Positions 1 to 7,774 of a stretch of 64,000 nucleotides of DNA are shown here, piece after piece. The stretch is from Rhodocyclaceae bacterium. GTDB lineage: Bacteria; Pseudomonadota; Gammaproteobacteria; Burkholderiales; Rhodocyclaceae. The translations under genes were made by a program, and so were the position numbers. Location: NCBI GenBank assembly GCA_018261935.1, contig JAGTRP010000015.1:1-64000 (forward strand). Reading direction: 5' to 3'. Numbering within the stretch: the first letter of the stretch is position 1; each line of letters begins with the position of its first letter. The notes under the pieces are model-generated. The model did not search any database, had not been told where the DNA came from, and worked only from the letters and a program-made list of their open reading frames with translations.

Positions 1-31
1 CCGCGATGCGCCCAAAGACAGGCAGCCCTTC

Positions 32-134
32 GGGTCAAGGTGAGGGCGGGCGACCGCGGCGTTGCCCGGCTTGGCCAGGGATCACCCTGGCCGGCGCCGC
101 GCGCCTTGCGCTCATCCCGCCCTGACCTTGACGC
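32..134. repeat. Imperfect inverted repeat with internal hairpin
   Basis: A 17-bp arm at about 33-49 (gtcaaggtgagggcggg) is matched by its inverse at about 117-133 with one mismatch. Inside lies a perfect 8-bp hairpin at 73-92 (ggccaggg, loop atca, ccctggcc). Read on the minus strand it follows the cobalamin riboswitch, so it could be an expression platform or a structured intergenic element. No open reading frame on the minus strand runs through it to the window edge. Confidence 0.5.
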
Positions 135-167
135 AGCGTGCCCGGCCAGGGCGAATCCGCTCTAGGA

Positions 168-350
168 TCCAGCACGTCTTCTGGCTCTCGGATCAGCCGG
201 TCCGCCGCGCCTTCCCACCGGGCTTGTCTCCCCGGGCAGTGGCCTCATGCAGCGTCCGTCCCCGATTACAGCGGCGGGCCCGCCACGGATTCTCACCGTG
301 TTCCGTTTTGCCGAATCGGGCCGGATTATCCGGCTTGCCGCCACCCCGCG
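168..350 (-). promoter_or_regulatory. Cobalamin riboswitch facing the left edge
   Basis: On the minus strand the core is very typical of the class: ggtgagaatccg, then gcgggcccgccgctgtaat, then ccactg, gggaaggcg, and a B12 box (gagagccagaagacg) at about 172-192. The element binds adenosylcobalamin-type ligands and shuts off the downstream gene. It reads leftwards, so its target lies beyond position 1, probably a corrinoid transport or synthesis gene. Its 5' end is only about 20 bp from the cobU start, so the promoter of the riboswitch transcript must overlap the start of cobU. Confidence 0.9.
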
Positions 351-370
351 CAATCGCTACCCTTCGCGCC

Positions 371-928
371 ATGAAAGAACTCATCATCGGCGGCGCCCGC
401 TCCGGCAAGAGCGCCCTGGCGGAGCGGCGGGCGGCGGAATCCGGCCTCGCCGTCACCTATATCGCCACCGCCCAGGCGGGGGACGGGGAAATGGCGCGGC
501 GGGTCGCCCATCACAAGGCCCGGCGCCCCGCCCACTGGGGCTGTGCCGAGGAGCCGATCCGGCTGGTCGCCGCCCTGGAAACCCACGCCGCCCCCGGCAC
601 CTGCCTGCTGGTGGATTGCCTCACCCTGTGGCTCTCCAACCTCTTCTTCGCCGGCCGGGCCGCCGCCCAGGCCGAGGCCGGGGAGGCCATCGACTGCCCC
701 CTGCTGCGGGACGAGACCGCCGCCCTCCTGGACGCCCTGCCCCGCCTGCCGGGCCGCATCATCCTGGTGTCCAACGAGGTGGGCTGGGGCATCGTCCCCA
801 TGAATCCCCTCGCCCGCCTGTTCGCCGACGAGCAGGGCCGCCTCAACCAGCGGGTGGCCGCCGCCTGCGACCGGGTGACCCTGGTGGCCGCCGGGCTCCC
901 CCTCGCCCTCAAGGAGCCGCGCGCCTGA
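371..928 (+). CDS. cobU: Adenosylcobinamide kinase / guanylyltransferase
   Basis: This 185-residue protein phosphorylates adenosylcobinamide and transfers GMP to it in the nucleotide-loop assembly of B12. The N-terminus MKELIIGGARSGKSALAE carries the P-loop. The HHKARRP segment supplies the histidine that accepts GMP in this family. VSNEVGWGIVP and the ending LALKEPRA also fit CobU/CobP, as does the length. The frame is open further upstream, but that stretch is antisense to the riboswitch, and the ATG at 371 matches the family N-terminus. cobU has no riboswitch of its own. The rest of the loop-assembly genes (cobS, cobT) are not in the window. Confidence 0.93.
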   Translation: MKELIIGGARSGKSALAERRAAESGLAVTYIATAQAGDGEMARRVAHHKARRPAHWGCAEEPIRLVAALETHAAPGTCLLVDCLTLWLSNLFFAGRAAAQAEAGEAIDCPLLRDETAALLDALPRLPGRIILVSNEVGWGIVPMNPLARLFADEQGRLNQRVAAACDRVTLVAAGLPLALKEPRA

Positions 929-947
929 TACGGCGTCCATCAAGTCA

Positions 948-1044
948 CCGGCGGGCGGGGCGTTTGAGGAGCCTGGCGAGGACTGTCTGAGCCCCCGCAG
1001 GGGGCGAGTTCCGCAGCCTGGTGGAGCGAATGCCCCGCCCGCCG
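948..1044. repeat. Multi-hairpin intergenic element A
   Basis: A GC-rich outer stem (gcgggcggggc at 951-961 with gccccgcccgc at 1032-1042) encloses a perfect hairpin at 991-1005 (gccccc gca gggggc) and motifs such as gagcctggcgag and cagcctggtggag. It fills the gap between the convergent cobU and response-regulator genes. A similarly built element follows pccA at 63068-63148. It may act as a bidirectional terminator or be a dispersed repeat. Confidence 0.5.
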
Positions 1045-1053
1045 CGCTCCGAA

Positions 1054-1665
1054 TTACCGCAACCCGCTTTCCTGGGCGATGCGGGCGAGGTCGATGAGGG
1101 TGTGGGTGCCGGTCTTCTGCATGATCCGCCCCCGGTGGATTTCCACCGTGCGGTGGCTGATCCCCAGGCGGCGTGCGATTTCCTTGTTGGCGTGGCCTTC
1201 CACCGCCAGGGCCATGACCTGCCGCTCCCGCTGGGTCAGGTTGGAGAGGCGCCGCGAGGCCACATGGTTGGATTCGGCCTGAGCCTGCAGTCTCTCGCTC
1301 TCCGCCAGGGCAGCCCGGACGCTCTGCATCAGGGCGGCGGAAGTGACCGGCTTGGTGAGGAAATCCACCGCCCCCGCCTTCATCGCCCGGACGGTCATCG
1401 GGATGTCGCCGTAGGCGGTGAGGAAAATCACCGGCAGGGCGCAGTCCCGGTGGGCGATCTCCTCCTGCAGCCGCACCCCGTCCATGCCGGGCATGCGGAC
1501 ATCGACGATGACGCAGCCTCGGCACTTCCACCGATTGGCGGCGAGAAAGGCCTCGGCGCTATCGAAGGCGGTCACCGGCAGGCCTTCGAGTTCGAGGAGG
1601 AGGGTGAGGGCGTCGCGTACGGCGGGATCGTCGTCCACCACGAACACTTGGGCTTGGTCGTTCAT
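1054..1665 (-). CDS. FixJ/NarL-type response regulator
   Basis: A 203-residue two-component regulator. Residues 1-120 form a receiver domain (VFVVDDDPAVRDAL, phosphoacceptor Asp in VIVDVRMPGMDG, conserved Lys in FLTKPV). The C-terminus is a LuxR-type helix-turn-helix (LTQRERQVMALAVEGHANKE, then IARRLGISHRTVEIHRGRI). The spacing and the ISHRTVEIHR helix are typical of the FixJ/TodT group. The ATG at 1665 overlaps the kinase stop codon by 4 nt, so kinase and regulator are translationally coupled and form a cognate pair. The frame is open upstream, but that would run deep into the kinase gene. Targets are unknown. Confidence 0.9.
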   Translation of the reverse strand: MNDQAQVFVVDDDPAVRDALTLLLELEGLPVTAFDSAEAFLAANRWKCRGCVIVDVRMPGMDGVRLQEEIAHRDCALPVIFLTAYGDIPMTVRAMKAGAVDFLTKPVTSAALMQSVRAALAESERLQAQAESNHVASRRLSNLTQRERQVMALAVEGHANKEIARRLGISHRTVEIHRGRIMQKTGTHTLIDLARIAQESGLR

Positions 1666-3335
1666 GATGCAAAGGGCAGGGTGAAGTGGAATACGGCGCC
1701 GGAGCGGACATCCCCATCGGCCCACAGCTGGCCCCCGTTCGCCTGGACGAGGCTGCGGCAGATGGCCAACCCGAGGCCGATACCCTCCGGCTTGGTGGTG
1801 AAGAAGGGTTCGAAGACCCGGCGCGCCATCTCGGCGTCGAGGCCCGGTCCGCTGTCCTGCACCGTCACCTGGGCCATCTTGCGCCCGGCCAGGGAGCGCA
1901 CGGTGATGGTGACGGCGGGGTCGGCCACGCCGGTTTCCCGCATGGCCTCGATGCCGTTGCGCACCAGGTTGTCCAGCACCTTCTGGATCTGGACGCGATT
2001 GGCCAGCACCGGCGGCAGCCCGGGCTCCAGGTCGAGGACCGGGCGGAACTTGCCGTAGCCGGCGCCTTCGGCCAGGGCGATGACTTCCCGCACCGCGTCC
2101 CCCAGGTCCAGGGGGGCGAACACCGCCTCGCCGTTGTGCAGGAAATCGAGGAGCTCATGGAGGGTGCGCCCGGCCCGCTGGGCCTGCTTGAAGCAGCCCT
2201 CGACCGCCCGGGCGAGCTTGTCGGGCTGGGTAGCGCCGTTCTTCAGCAGGCCCAGGGCCGCCTCGCTGTAGGCGGAAACGGCCACCAGCGGCTGGTTCAG
2301 GTCGTGGGCGATAGCAGCGGCCGTCTGGGCCGCCACCTGGTGCTTGTGGACGGCCTCCATTTCCCCCCGGCGCTGCTGCAGTTCCATCTCCAGCCGCTTG
2401 CGCTCGGTGACGTTGTCGAAGACCGCCACGAATTCCCCGGGGGCGGGGCAATGGGCAGCCACGGAGAACCAGGCGCCCAGGGACAGCAGGTAGGTCTCGA
2501 AGCGGGCCGGCTCGCCGCTCCTGGCCACCCCGCCGTAGAGGAGGAAAAGCTCCGGATTTTCCCGCTGGATGCCCGGGATGATGTCGCTGACTCGCCTGCC
2601 CTCCACGTCCCTGAGCCCGGTGAGCCTGACGAAGGCGGGGTTCACCGCCAGGAATTCGAAATCCGCCGGGGCGCCGTCCTCGTGGATCATGCGGCAATGG
2701 GCGTAGCCGTCCAGCATATTCTCGAACAGGCTGCGGTAGCGCTCGGTGCTGTTATGCAGGGCCTCCGCGGCCTGGGAGCGCTCGATGATGTCGGCGGCCT
2801 GGCGGGCCAGCATCTCCAGCAGCCGGAGGGCGCTGCCCTCCAGCAGACCGGGCGTCCGGCAATGGGTGGACAGCATCCCCACCAGCTTGCCGGCGCGGGT
2901 GAACAGGGGCGTGGTCTGGACGGCCCGCACCCCGGCAGCCAGCAGGGCTTCCACGGACACCCCCGGGATTTCCGGGCTCCGGGTGATGTCCTCGATGACC
3001 ATCGTCTCCGCCCGCCGGCAGGCGAAGCCGCAGACCGTCCGGGCTTTGTCGGAGTTCTTGCAGCAGTCGGGCAGGTCCATCTTGCCGTTGCTGCAGCAGG
3101 CCGCCAGCTTCAGGTGGCCGGTGGCCTCGTCGAGGACCTGGATGTTCCCCAGGTCGGTGCCAGTGATTTCCAGGGCGGCGGAGACGATCTGCCGGAAGAG
3201 GGACTGGGTGTTGCCCTCCTGAACGAAGCGGGTGCTGATTTCGTGCAGGAGGCCCATGGCGGTCAGCTCGGAGACCGGACGATCGCGCGGGACCGCCAGG
3301 GGACTGGGGTCGGCTGGCACGGTCGAATGGGTCAC
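1662..3335 (-). CDS. GAF-PAS sensor histidine kinase with Cys-rich GAF
   Basis: A 557-residue cytoplasmic kinase without membrane segments. A GAF domain spans about 28-190, a PAS domain about 205-320, HisKA has its phosphoacceptor His in AAAIAHDLNQPLVAV, and HATPase_c follows (VLDNLVRNGIEAM, DSGPGLD, FFTTKPEGIGLGLAI). The GAF domain carries an unusual cysteine set at residues 80, 81, 91, 92, 102 and 106 (CC-x9-CC-x9-C-x3-C). This could hold a metal or Fe-S centre; that is inference. The start is GTG at 3335, preceded by aggagcg. It partners with the FixJ-type regulator downstream. Confidence 0.88.
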   Translation of the reverse strand: MTHSTVPADPSPLAVPRDRPVSELTAMGLLHEISTRFVQEGNTQSLFRQIVSAALEITGTDLGNIQVLDEATGHLKLAACCSNGKMDLPDCCKNSDKARTVCGFACRRAETMVIEDITRSPEIPGVSVEALLAAGVRAVQTTPLFTRAGKLVGMLSTHCRTPGLLEGSALRLLEMLARQAADIIERSQAAEALHNSTERYRSLFENMLDGYAHCRMIHEDGAPADFEFLAVNPAFVRLTGLRDVEGRRVSDIIPGIQRENPELFLLYGGVARSGEPARFETYLLSLGAWFSVAAHCPAPGEFVAVFDNVTERKRLEMELQQRRGEMEAVHKHQVAAQTAAAIAHDLNQPLVAVSAYSEAALGLLKNGATQPDKLARAVEGCFKQAQRAGRTLHELLDFLHNGEAVFAPLDLGDAVREVIALAEGAGYGKFRPVLDLEPGLPPVLANRVQIQKVLDNLVRNGIEAMRETGVADPAVTITVRSLAGRKMAQVTVQDSGPGLDAEMARRVFEPFFTTKPEGIGLGLAICRSLVQANGGQLWADGDVRSGAVFHFTLPFAS

Positions 3336-3443
3336 GGAACGCTCCTGCCTGGGCTCGTAATCTGTTGCGCACGGTAGGTCATGGACCCCCCCATGTCAAT
3401 GCGAAAGATCAAGGCTGCAAGCCTTTTTTCGAGGGAAAAAACG

Positions 3444-3461
3444 ATACGTGCGCGCACGTAT
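3444..3461. promoter_or_regulatory. Perfect 18-bp palindrome upstream of the kinase gene
   Basis: The sequence atacgtgcgcgcacgtat is its own reverse complement. It sits about 110 bp upstream of the kinase start, in an intergenic region of about 295 bp (3336-3630) that is less GC-rich than its surroundings. The length and perfect symmetry suggest a dimeric regulator's operator. The regulator is unknown, although the adjacent FixJ-type protein is a candidate. Confidence 0.45.
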
Positions 3462-3581
3462 TTAAGCGTCCTATGAGGGTCGATTATCCTGCCCTTCGGT
3501 GATGGCCCGGAATGACACGTCAACGGACCCACACTCTCACCTCGACAGGAAGAACTTGCCGATAAAGAAAACGGCAGTCTG

Positions 3582-3618
3582 CCCGCCGCGGCCTAGCTAG
3601 GCCCGGCGGGATTTTTTT
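3582..3618. terminator. Bidirectional intrinsic terminator
   Basis: The stem cccgccg/cggcggg (3582-3588 with 3604-3610) encloses the palindrome ggcctagctaggcc and is followed on the plus strand by seven T. On the minus strand a second small hairpin (ggca gac tgcc) is followed by gtttt, which would end the ABC exporter transcript. The stronger T-run faces the plus strand, where no gene precedes it, so a short unannotated plus-strand RNA is possible. Confidence 0.7.
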
Positions 3619-3630
3619 CGGCTGCCCGTT

Positions 3631-4764
3631 TCAATCCAGGGATTTCCTGAACCGGAGCACGGCGACGGCCAGCAGGCCGAAGGCGATGGCCGCCAGGGCC
3701 AGCATCTGATGCCAGAGGATCTCCATGCCGACGCCCTTCAAAAAGGTCGCCCGGATGATCACCAGGAAATAGCGCAGGGGATCCAGGTAGGTCAGCCACT
3801 GCAGAAATTCCGGCATGCTGGCGATCGGGAAGCTGAAGCCCGACAGGATGAACATCGGGTTGAGGACGAAGAAATTGGTGGCGAAGGCCTGCTGCTGGGT
3901 GGCGCACAGGGTGGAGATCAGGAGCCCGAGGGCCAGGACGCACAGGAGGAAGAGGCTGGTGCCCGCCAGGAGGACGAGGAAACTGCCCCTGAAGGGCACC
4001 TGGAACCACAGCATACCCACGGTCGTCGTGATGGCGACCTCGACCAGGCCGATGAGGAAGAAGGGCAGGGTCTTGCCGATGAGGAACTCGACGGGGCGGA
4101 TGGGGGTGACCATGATCTGCTCCAGGGTGCCCACTTCCCTCTCCCGCACGATGGCGAAGGCGCTGAGGTTGACGATGGTGATCAGCAGCACGCTCCCGAT
4201 GACCCCGGGAACGAAGAACCAGCGGCTGTTGAGGTTGGGGTTGTACCAGTAGCGCTCCTCCAGGCTGACGCTGACCAGGGGGCGGCCGCGGGCGCGGCCG
4301 GTGCGCCGGGCCAGGTCCTGGGCGTAGTCCTGGCCGAAGGTGCCGGCGATCTGCCCGACGTAGCCGAGGGCGATGAGGGCGGTGTTGGAATTGGTGCCAT
4401 CCACCACCGCCTGCACCGGGGACGTCTGCCCCTTCCGCAGCAGCTCGGCGAAGCCCGGCGGGATCACCAGGCCCACCTGGGCGTCGCTGCGCTCCACCGC
4501 GTCCCGGAGCTGCTGTCGGGTGGCGGCGCTCAGGGTCACCCGGAAGCGGCTGCTATGGACGAAGGCCGCCGTCAGGGCGCGGCTCTCCTGGGTCCGGTCC
4601 TGGTCGAGGATGGCGGTGGAGACGTCGAAGACCTCGAAGGTGGCGGCGTAGCCGAACACCAGCATCTGGATCACCGGCGGGATCAGGAGGCGGAAGCGGG
4701 CCGAGCGGTCGCGCCTGAACTGGAGGAGCTCCTTGATGAGCAGCTGGAGGATGCGTCCGAACAT
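3631..4764 (-). CDS. ABC-2 exporter permease (YbhR/YhhJ-type), second copy
   Basis: 377 residues. One N-terminal membrane helix (about 27-45) is followed by a large extracytoplasmic domain (about 46-170) and then five membrane segments, ending in LRFRKSLD. This is the ABC-2 layout of E. coli YbhS/YbhR/YhhJ. The motif EREVGTLEQIMVTPIRPVEF is the conserved cytoplasmic coupling region after the second helix. It is the last gene of the exporter operon, 6 bp after the first permease, with a terminator just downstream. The two permeases probably form a heterodimer that exports a hydrophobic or drug-like substrate. Confidence 0.88.
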   Translation of the reverse strand: MFGRILQLLIKELLQFRRDRSARFRLLIPPVIQMLVFGYAATFEVFDVSTAILDQDRTQESRALTAAFVHSSRFRVTLSAATRQQLRDAVERSDAQVGLVIPPGFAELLRKGQTSPVQAVVDGTNSNTALIALGYVGQIAGTFGQDYAQDLARRTGRARGRPLVSVSLEERYWYNPNLNSRWFFVPGVIGSVLLITIVNLSAFAIVREREVGTLEQIMVTPIRPVEFLIGKTLPFFLIGLVEVAITTTVGMLWFQVPFRGSFLVLLAGTSLFLLCVLALGLLISTLCATQQQAFATNFFVLNPMFILSGFSFPIASMPEFLQWLTYLDPLRYFLVIIRATFLKGVGMEILWHQMLALAAIAFGLLAVAVLRFRKSLD

Positions 4765-4770
4765 GGCGCC

Positions 4771-5907
4771 TCAATCCAGGGTTTTGCGGAAGGCCCGGGC
4801 CGCCAGGACGACGAGGACCAGGGCATAAACAGCGAGGCACAGGATCGGCAGGGCCAGGGCCGTGAGGCCCGAGCCCTTCAGGAAGACGGCCTTGAGGATG
4901 TGGACGTAGTAGCGGGCGCTGACCAGGAAGGTGACGCCCCGCACCAGGGCCGGCATCTGGTCGATGGGGAAGGCGAACCCCGACAGCAGCACGGTGGGCA
5001 TCATGGTCAGCAGCAGGGCGACCTGGCTCGCCGCCACCTGGCTGCGGATGGAAACCGACACCAGGTAGCCGATGCAGAGCACCACCAGGAGGAAGAGGCT
5101 GGTGGTGAAGAAGAGGGTGAACAGGGTGCCCCGGAAGGGCACGCCGAACCAGAAGACGGCCAGGGCCAGGCAGATGGCGGCGTCCATGAGGCCGAGGCCG
5201 AAATAGGGCAGCAGCTTGCCCACCAGCAGCTCCATGGGCTCCACCGGGGTCGACACCAGCTGCTCCATGGTGCCCCGCTCCCACTCCCGGGCGATGGTGA
5301 GGGCGGTAAGCTGGGCCCCGACGATGGCCATCACCAGGGCGACGATGCCGGGGACGATGAAATTGCGGCTCTCCAGATCCTCGTTGAACCAGACCCGGGA
5401 CTCGACGTCCACCGGGGACAGGGTTTGCAGGCTTTCCCCTCGGCGCTGCACGGTGTCCAGCCGCAACCCGGCGGAATAGGCGGAAAGCACCGCCCGGGCA
5501 TAGTTGGCGGCGATGTTGGCGGTATTGGAGTCGGTGCCGTCCACCAGGGCCTGGACGGCCGCCGCGCCGGTGTCGTTGAGGCGGCGGGAGAAATCCGCCG
5601 GCACCACCAGGACGATCCGGCAGGTGCCGTCGTCGAGGCGCCGGACGATTTCCCCCTGGCCGGCCAGGGGCCGGGGGGCGGAGAAATAGCGGGAAGCCCC
5701 GAAGTGGCGGACGAGTTCCCGGGACGCCTGGCTGGCCTCCCGGTCCTGGACGCAGAGGGGGATGTGCTTCACGTCCAGGCTGACCCCGTAGCCGAAGACG
5801 AACATCTGCATCAGAGGGATGAGCAGGGCGATCATCAGGCTGCGGGGATCGCGCACGATCTGCAGCACCTCCTTGACGGCCACGGCCCGGACCCGGCGCA
5901 GCCTCAT
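4771..5907 (-). CDS. ABC-2 exporter permease (YbhS-type), first copy
   Basis: 378 residues with the same topology as its downstream paralogue: an N-terminal helix, an extracytoplasmic domain (about 45-170), then five helices and the ending ARAFRKTLD. The coupling motif EWERGTMEQLVSTPVEPMEL is present. The start overlaps the stop of the ATP-binding gene by 4 nt. The paired permeases share the operon with two ATPases and a HlyD-type fusion protein, so this is a tripartite-capable efflux system. An outer-membrane channel gene is not nearby. Confidence 0.88.
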   Translation of the reverse strand: MRLRRVRAVAVKEVLQIVRDPRSLMIALLIPLMQMFVFGYGVSLDVKHIPLCVQDREASQASRELVRHFGASRYFSAPRPLAGQGEIVRRLDDGTCRIVLVVPADFSRRLNDTGAAAVQALVDGTDSNTANIAANYARAVLSAYSAGLRLDTVQRRGESLQTLSPVDVESRVWFNEDLESRNFIVPGIVALVMAIVGAQLTALTIAREWERGTMEQLVSTPVEPMELLVGKLLPYFGLGLMDAAICLALAVFWFGVPFRGTLFTLFFTTSLFLLVVLCIGYLVSVSIRSQVAASQVALLLTMMPTVLLSGFAFPIDQMPALVRGVTFLVSARYYVHILKAVFLKGSGLTALALPILCLAVYALVLVVLAARAFRKTLD

Positions 5908-6839
5908 CCCGGGGCCTCCCCCACCAGGCGCACGAAGCTGTCCTCCATGGTCGGATCGATGCGCCGGGCGCTGGCGCCGGCGATGCCCTGGCTCGCCAGC
6001 CGCGCCTCGATCTCGGGGCCCCGGGCGGCGGCGCTATCCACCACCACGTGGAGCGACCGGCCGAAGACGGCGGCCTCCCGCACGCCGGGGGCGGCGCGCA
6101 CGATGGCGAGGGCGCGGCCGAAGTTGCCCGCCTCCACCGCCAGCAGCTCCCCGTCCACCGCCTGCTGCTTGATGTCGTGGGGAGTGCCGAGGGCGATGAG
6201 GCGGCCGCGGTTGATGAGTGCGATGCGGTTGCAGTACTCCGCCTCGTCCATGTAGTGGGTGGAGACCAGGACGCTCACCCCCTCGGCCCCCAGGTCGTGG
6301 ATGAGGTCCCAGAAGCGGCGTCGGGATTCCGGGTCCACCCCGGAGGTGGGCTCGTCCAGGAAGAGCACCGATGGCCGGTGCAGGATGGCAGCCCCGAGGG
6401 CGAGGCGCTGCTTCCAGCCCCCGGCCAGGGTGGACACCAGCGCCTTGTCCCGGCCGGCGAGCCCGGCAATGCCGATAGCCTCGGCGACCCGCCCGTCGAG
6501 GGCTTCCCGGGGCACGCCGTAGATGCCGCCGAAGAAGCGCAGGTTCTCGGCCACGGTGAGATCGCTGTAGAGGGAAAATTTCTGGGACATGTAGCCGATG
6601 CGCTGGCGCACCCCTTCCGGGTCCGTGGCGACGTCGAGGCCGGCCACCCAGGCCCGGCCGGCGGTGGGGCGCAGGAGCCCGCACAGGATGCGGATCAGGG
6701 TGGACTTGCCGGCGCCGTTGGGGCCGAGGAAGCCCATGATCTCTCCCCGCCCGACCTCGAAGCTAACCCCGTCCAGGGCGGTGAAGTCGCCGAAGCGCTT
6801 GACCAGGCCGTCGACGGTAATGGCGGCTTCGGCGGCCAT
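5904..6839 (-). CDS. ABC exporter ATP-binding protein, second copy
   Basis: 311 residues. Walker A is GPNGAGKST, Walker B is VLFLDEPTSGVDPESRRR, the switch His is in VSTHYMDEAEYCNRI, and the signature is LAGGWKQRLALG rather than LSGGxxQ. A C-terminal extension of about 80 residues ending in EDSFVRLVG is typical of CcmA/DrrA-type export ATPases. In E. coli YbhF the two nucleotide-binding domains are fused. Here they are separate adjacent genes whose start and stop codons share one base (6839). Confidence 0.9.
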   Translation of the reverse strand: MAAEAAITVDGLVKRFGDFTALDGVSFEVGRGEIMGFLGPNGAGKSTLIRILCGLLRPTAGRAWVAGLDVATDPEGVRQRIGYMSQKFSLYSDLTVAENLRFFGGIYGVPREALDGRVAEAIGIAGLAGRDKALVSTLAGGWKQRLALGAAILHRPSVLFLDEPTSGVDPESRRRFWDLIHDLGAEGVSVLVSTHYMDEAEYCNRIALINRGRLIALGTPHDIKQQAVDGELLAVEAGNFGRALAIVRAAPGVREAAVFGRSLHVVVDSAAARGPEIEARLASQGIAGASARRIDPTMEDSFVRLVGEAPG

Positions 6840-7774
6840 CAGGACGCCTTCTCCCCCCGCTCCAGGAGGGCGACGAAGAGGTCCTCGATGGTCGGGGCCA
6901 CCGTTTCCATCCGGGTCGTTTCCACGCCGGCCGCCGCCAGGGCCTGGGCAATCTGGGGCAGGCGGGCTGCGGCGTCATCCACATGGACATGGGCGCCGAT
7001 GCCGACGAGGAGCACCCCTTCCACCCCGGGCAGCCCCTGCACCGCGTCCCGCAGGCGGCGCGGCTCGGGGGAGGCGATCTCCAGCATCGCCCCCGGCATC
7101 CGGGCCTTGAGGCCGGCCGGGGTGTCGCAGTACATCAGCCGGCCCCGGTGCAGGAGGGCCAGGCGGTCGCAACGCTCGGCCTCGTCCAGGTAGGCGGTGG
7201 AGATGACCATGGCAACCCCCTCGGCCCGCAGGCCGTAGAGGATCTGCCAGAACTCCCGGCGGGACAGGGGATCGACGCCGGTGGTGGGCTCGTCCAGGAG
7301 CAGGACCCGAGGGGTATGGACCAGGGCGCAGGAGAGTCCCAGCTTCTGTTTCATGCCCCCCGACAGCTGGCCCGCCAGGCGGGTGCGGAAGCGGGTCATG
7401 TCGGAGGCGGCGAGGAGGGTTTCTGCCCGCTGCCGCCACAGCTCGGCGGGCACCTCGAAGAGGTCGGCGTAGAAGCGGATATTCTCGTCCACTGTCAGGT
7501 CATCGTAGAGGCCGAAGCGCTGGGGCATGTAGCTGACGTGGCGCTTGGTCTGCTCCGGGTGGGCCAGGACGTCGATCCCGTCCACCACGACGTGGCCTTC
7601 ATCGGGGCGCATGACGCTGGCCAGCATGCGCATGGTGGTGGTCTTGCCGGCTCCGTCGGGCCCCACCAGGCCGAAGATTTCCCCGGCCCCCACCGAGAAG
7701 CCGAGCCCGTCCACCGCCAGGATGGCGCCGAAGCGCTTGGACAGCCCCTCCACCTCGACCACGGCGTCAGTCAT
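6839..7774 (-). CDS. ABC exporter ATP-binding protein, first copy
   Basis: 311 residues. Walker A is GPDGAGKTT with Asp where Asn is usual, the signature is LSGGMKQKLGL, and Walker B is VLLLDEPTTGVDPLSRRE. The His of the switch loop appears to be replaced, since the segment reads VISTAYLDEAERCDR where STHYMDEAE is usual. That may make this the less active half of an asymmetric ATPase pair. It matches the N-terminal half of YbhF. The start overlaps the end of the fusion-protein gene by 8 nt. Confidence 0.9.
   Translation of the reverse strand: MTDAVVEVEGLSKRFGAILAVDGLGFSVGAGEIFGLVGPDGAGKTTTMRMLASVMRPDEGHVVVDGIDVLAHPEQTKRHVSYMPQRFGLYDDLTVDENIRFYADLFEVPAELWRQRAETLLAASDMTRFRTRLAGQLSGGMKQKLGLSCALVHTPRVLLLDEPTTGVDPLSRREFWQILYGLRAEGVAMVISTAYLDEAERCDRLALLHRGRLMYCDTPAGLKARMPGAMLEIASPEPRRLRDAVQGLPGVEGVLLVGIGAHVHVDDAAARLPQIAQALAAAGVETTRMETVAPTIEDLFVALLERGEKAS

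Noticed and set aside
113-165. Protein-coding gene directly after the left riboswitch
   Set aside because: The minus-strand ATG near 115 meets a stop after fewer than 30 codons; the regulated gene must start beyond the window edge.
62-370. Longer N-terminus for cobU
   Set aside because: The extension is antisense to a clear riboswitch, and the family N-terminus begins at 371.
3709-6255. A plus-strand reading frame of about 850 codons opposite the ABC permeases
   Set aside because: Low-complexity Glu/Gly/Asp-rich translation opposite two clear membrane proteins; a shadow frame.
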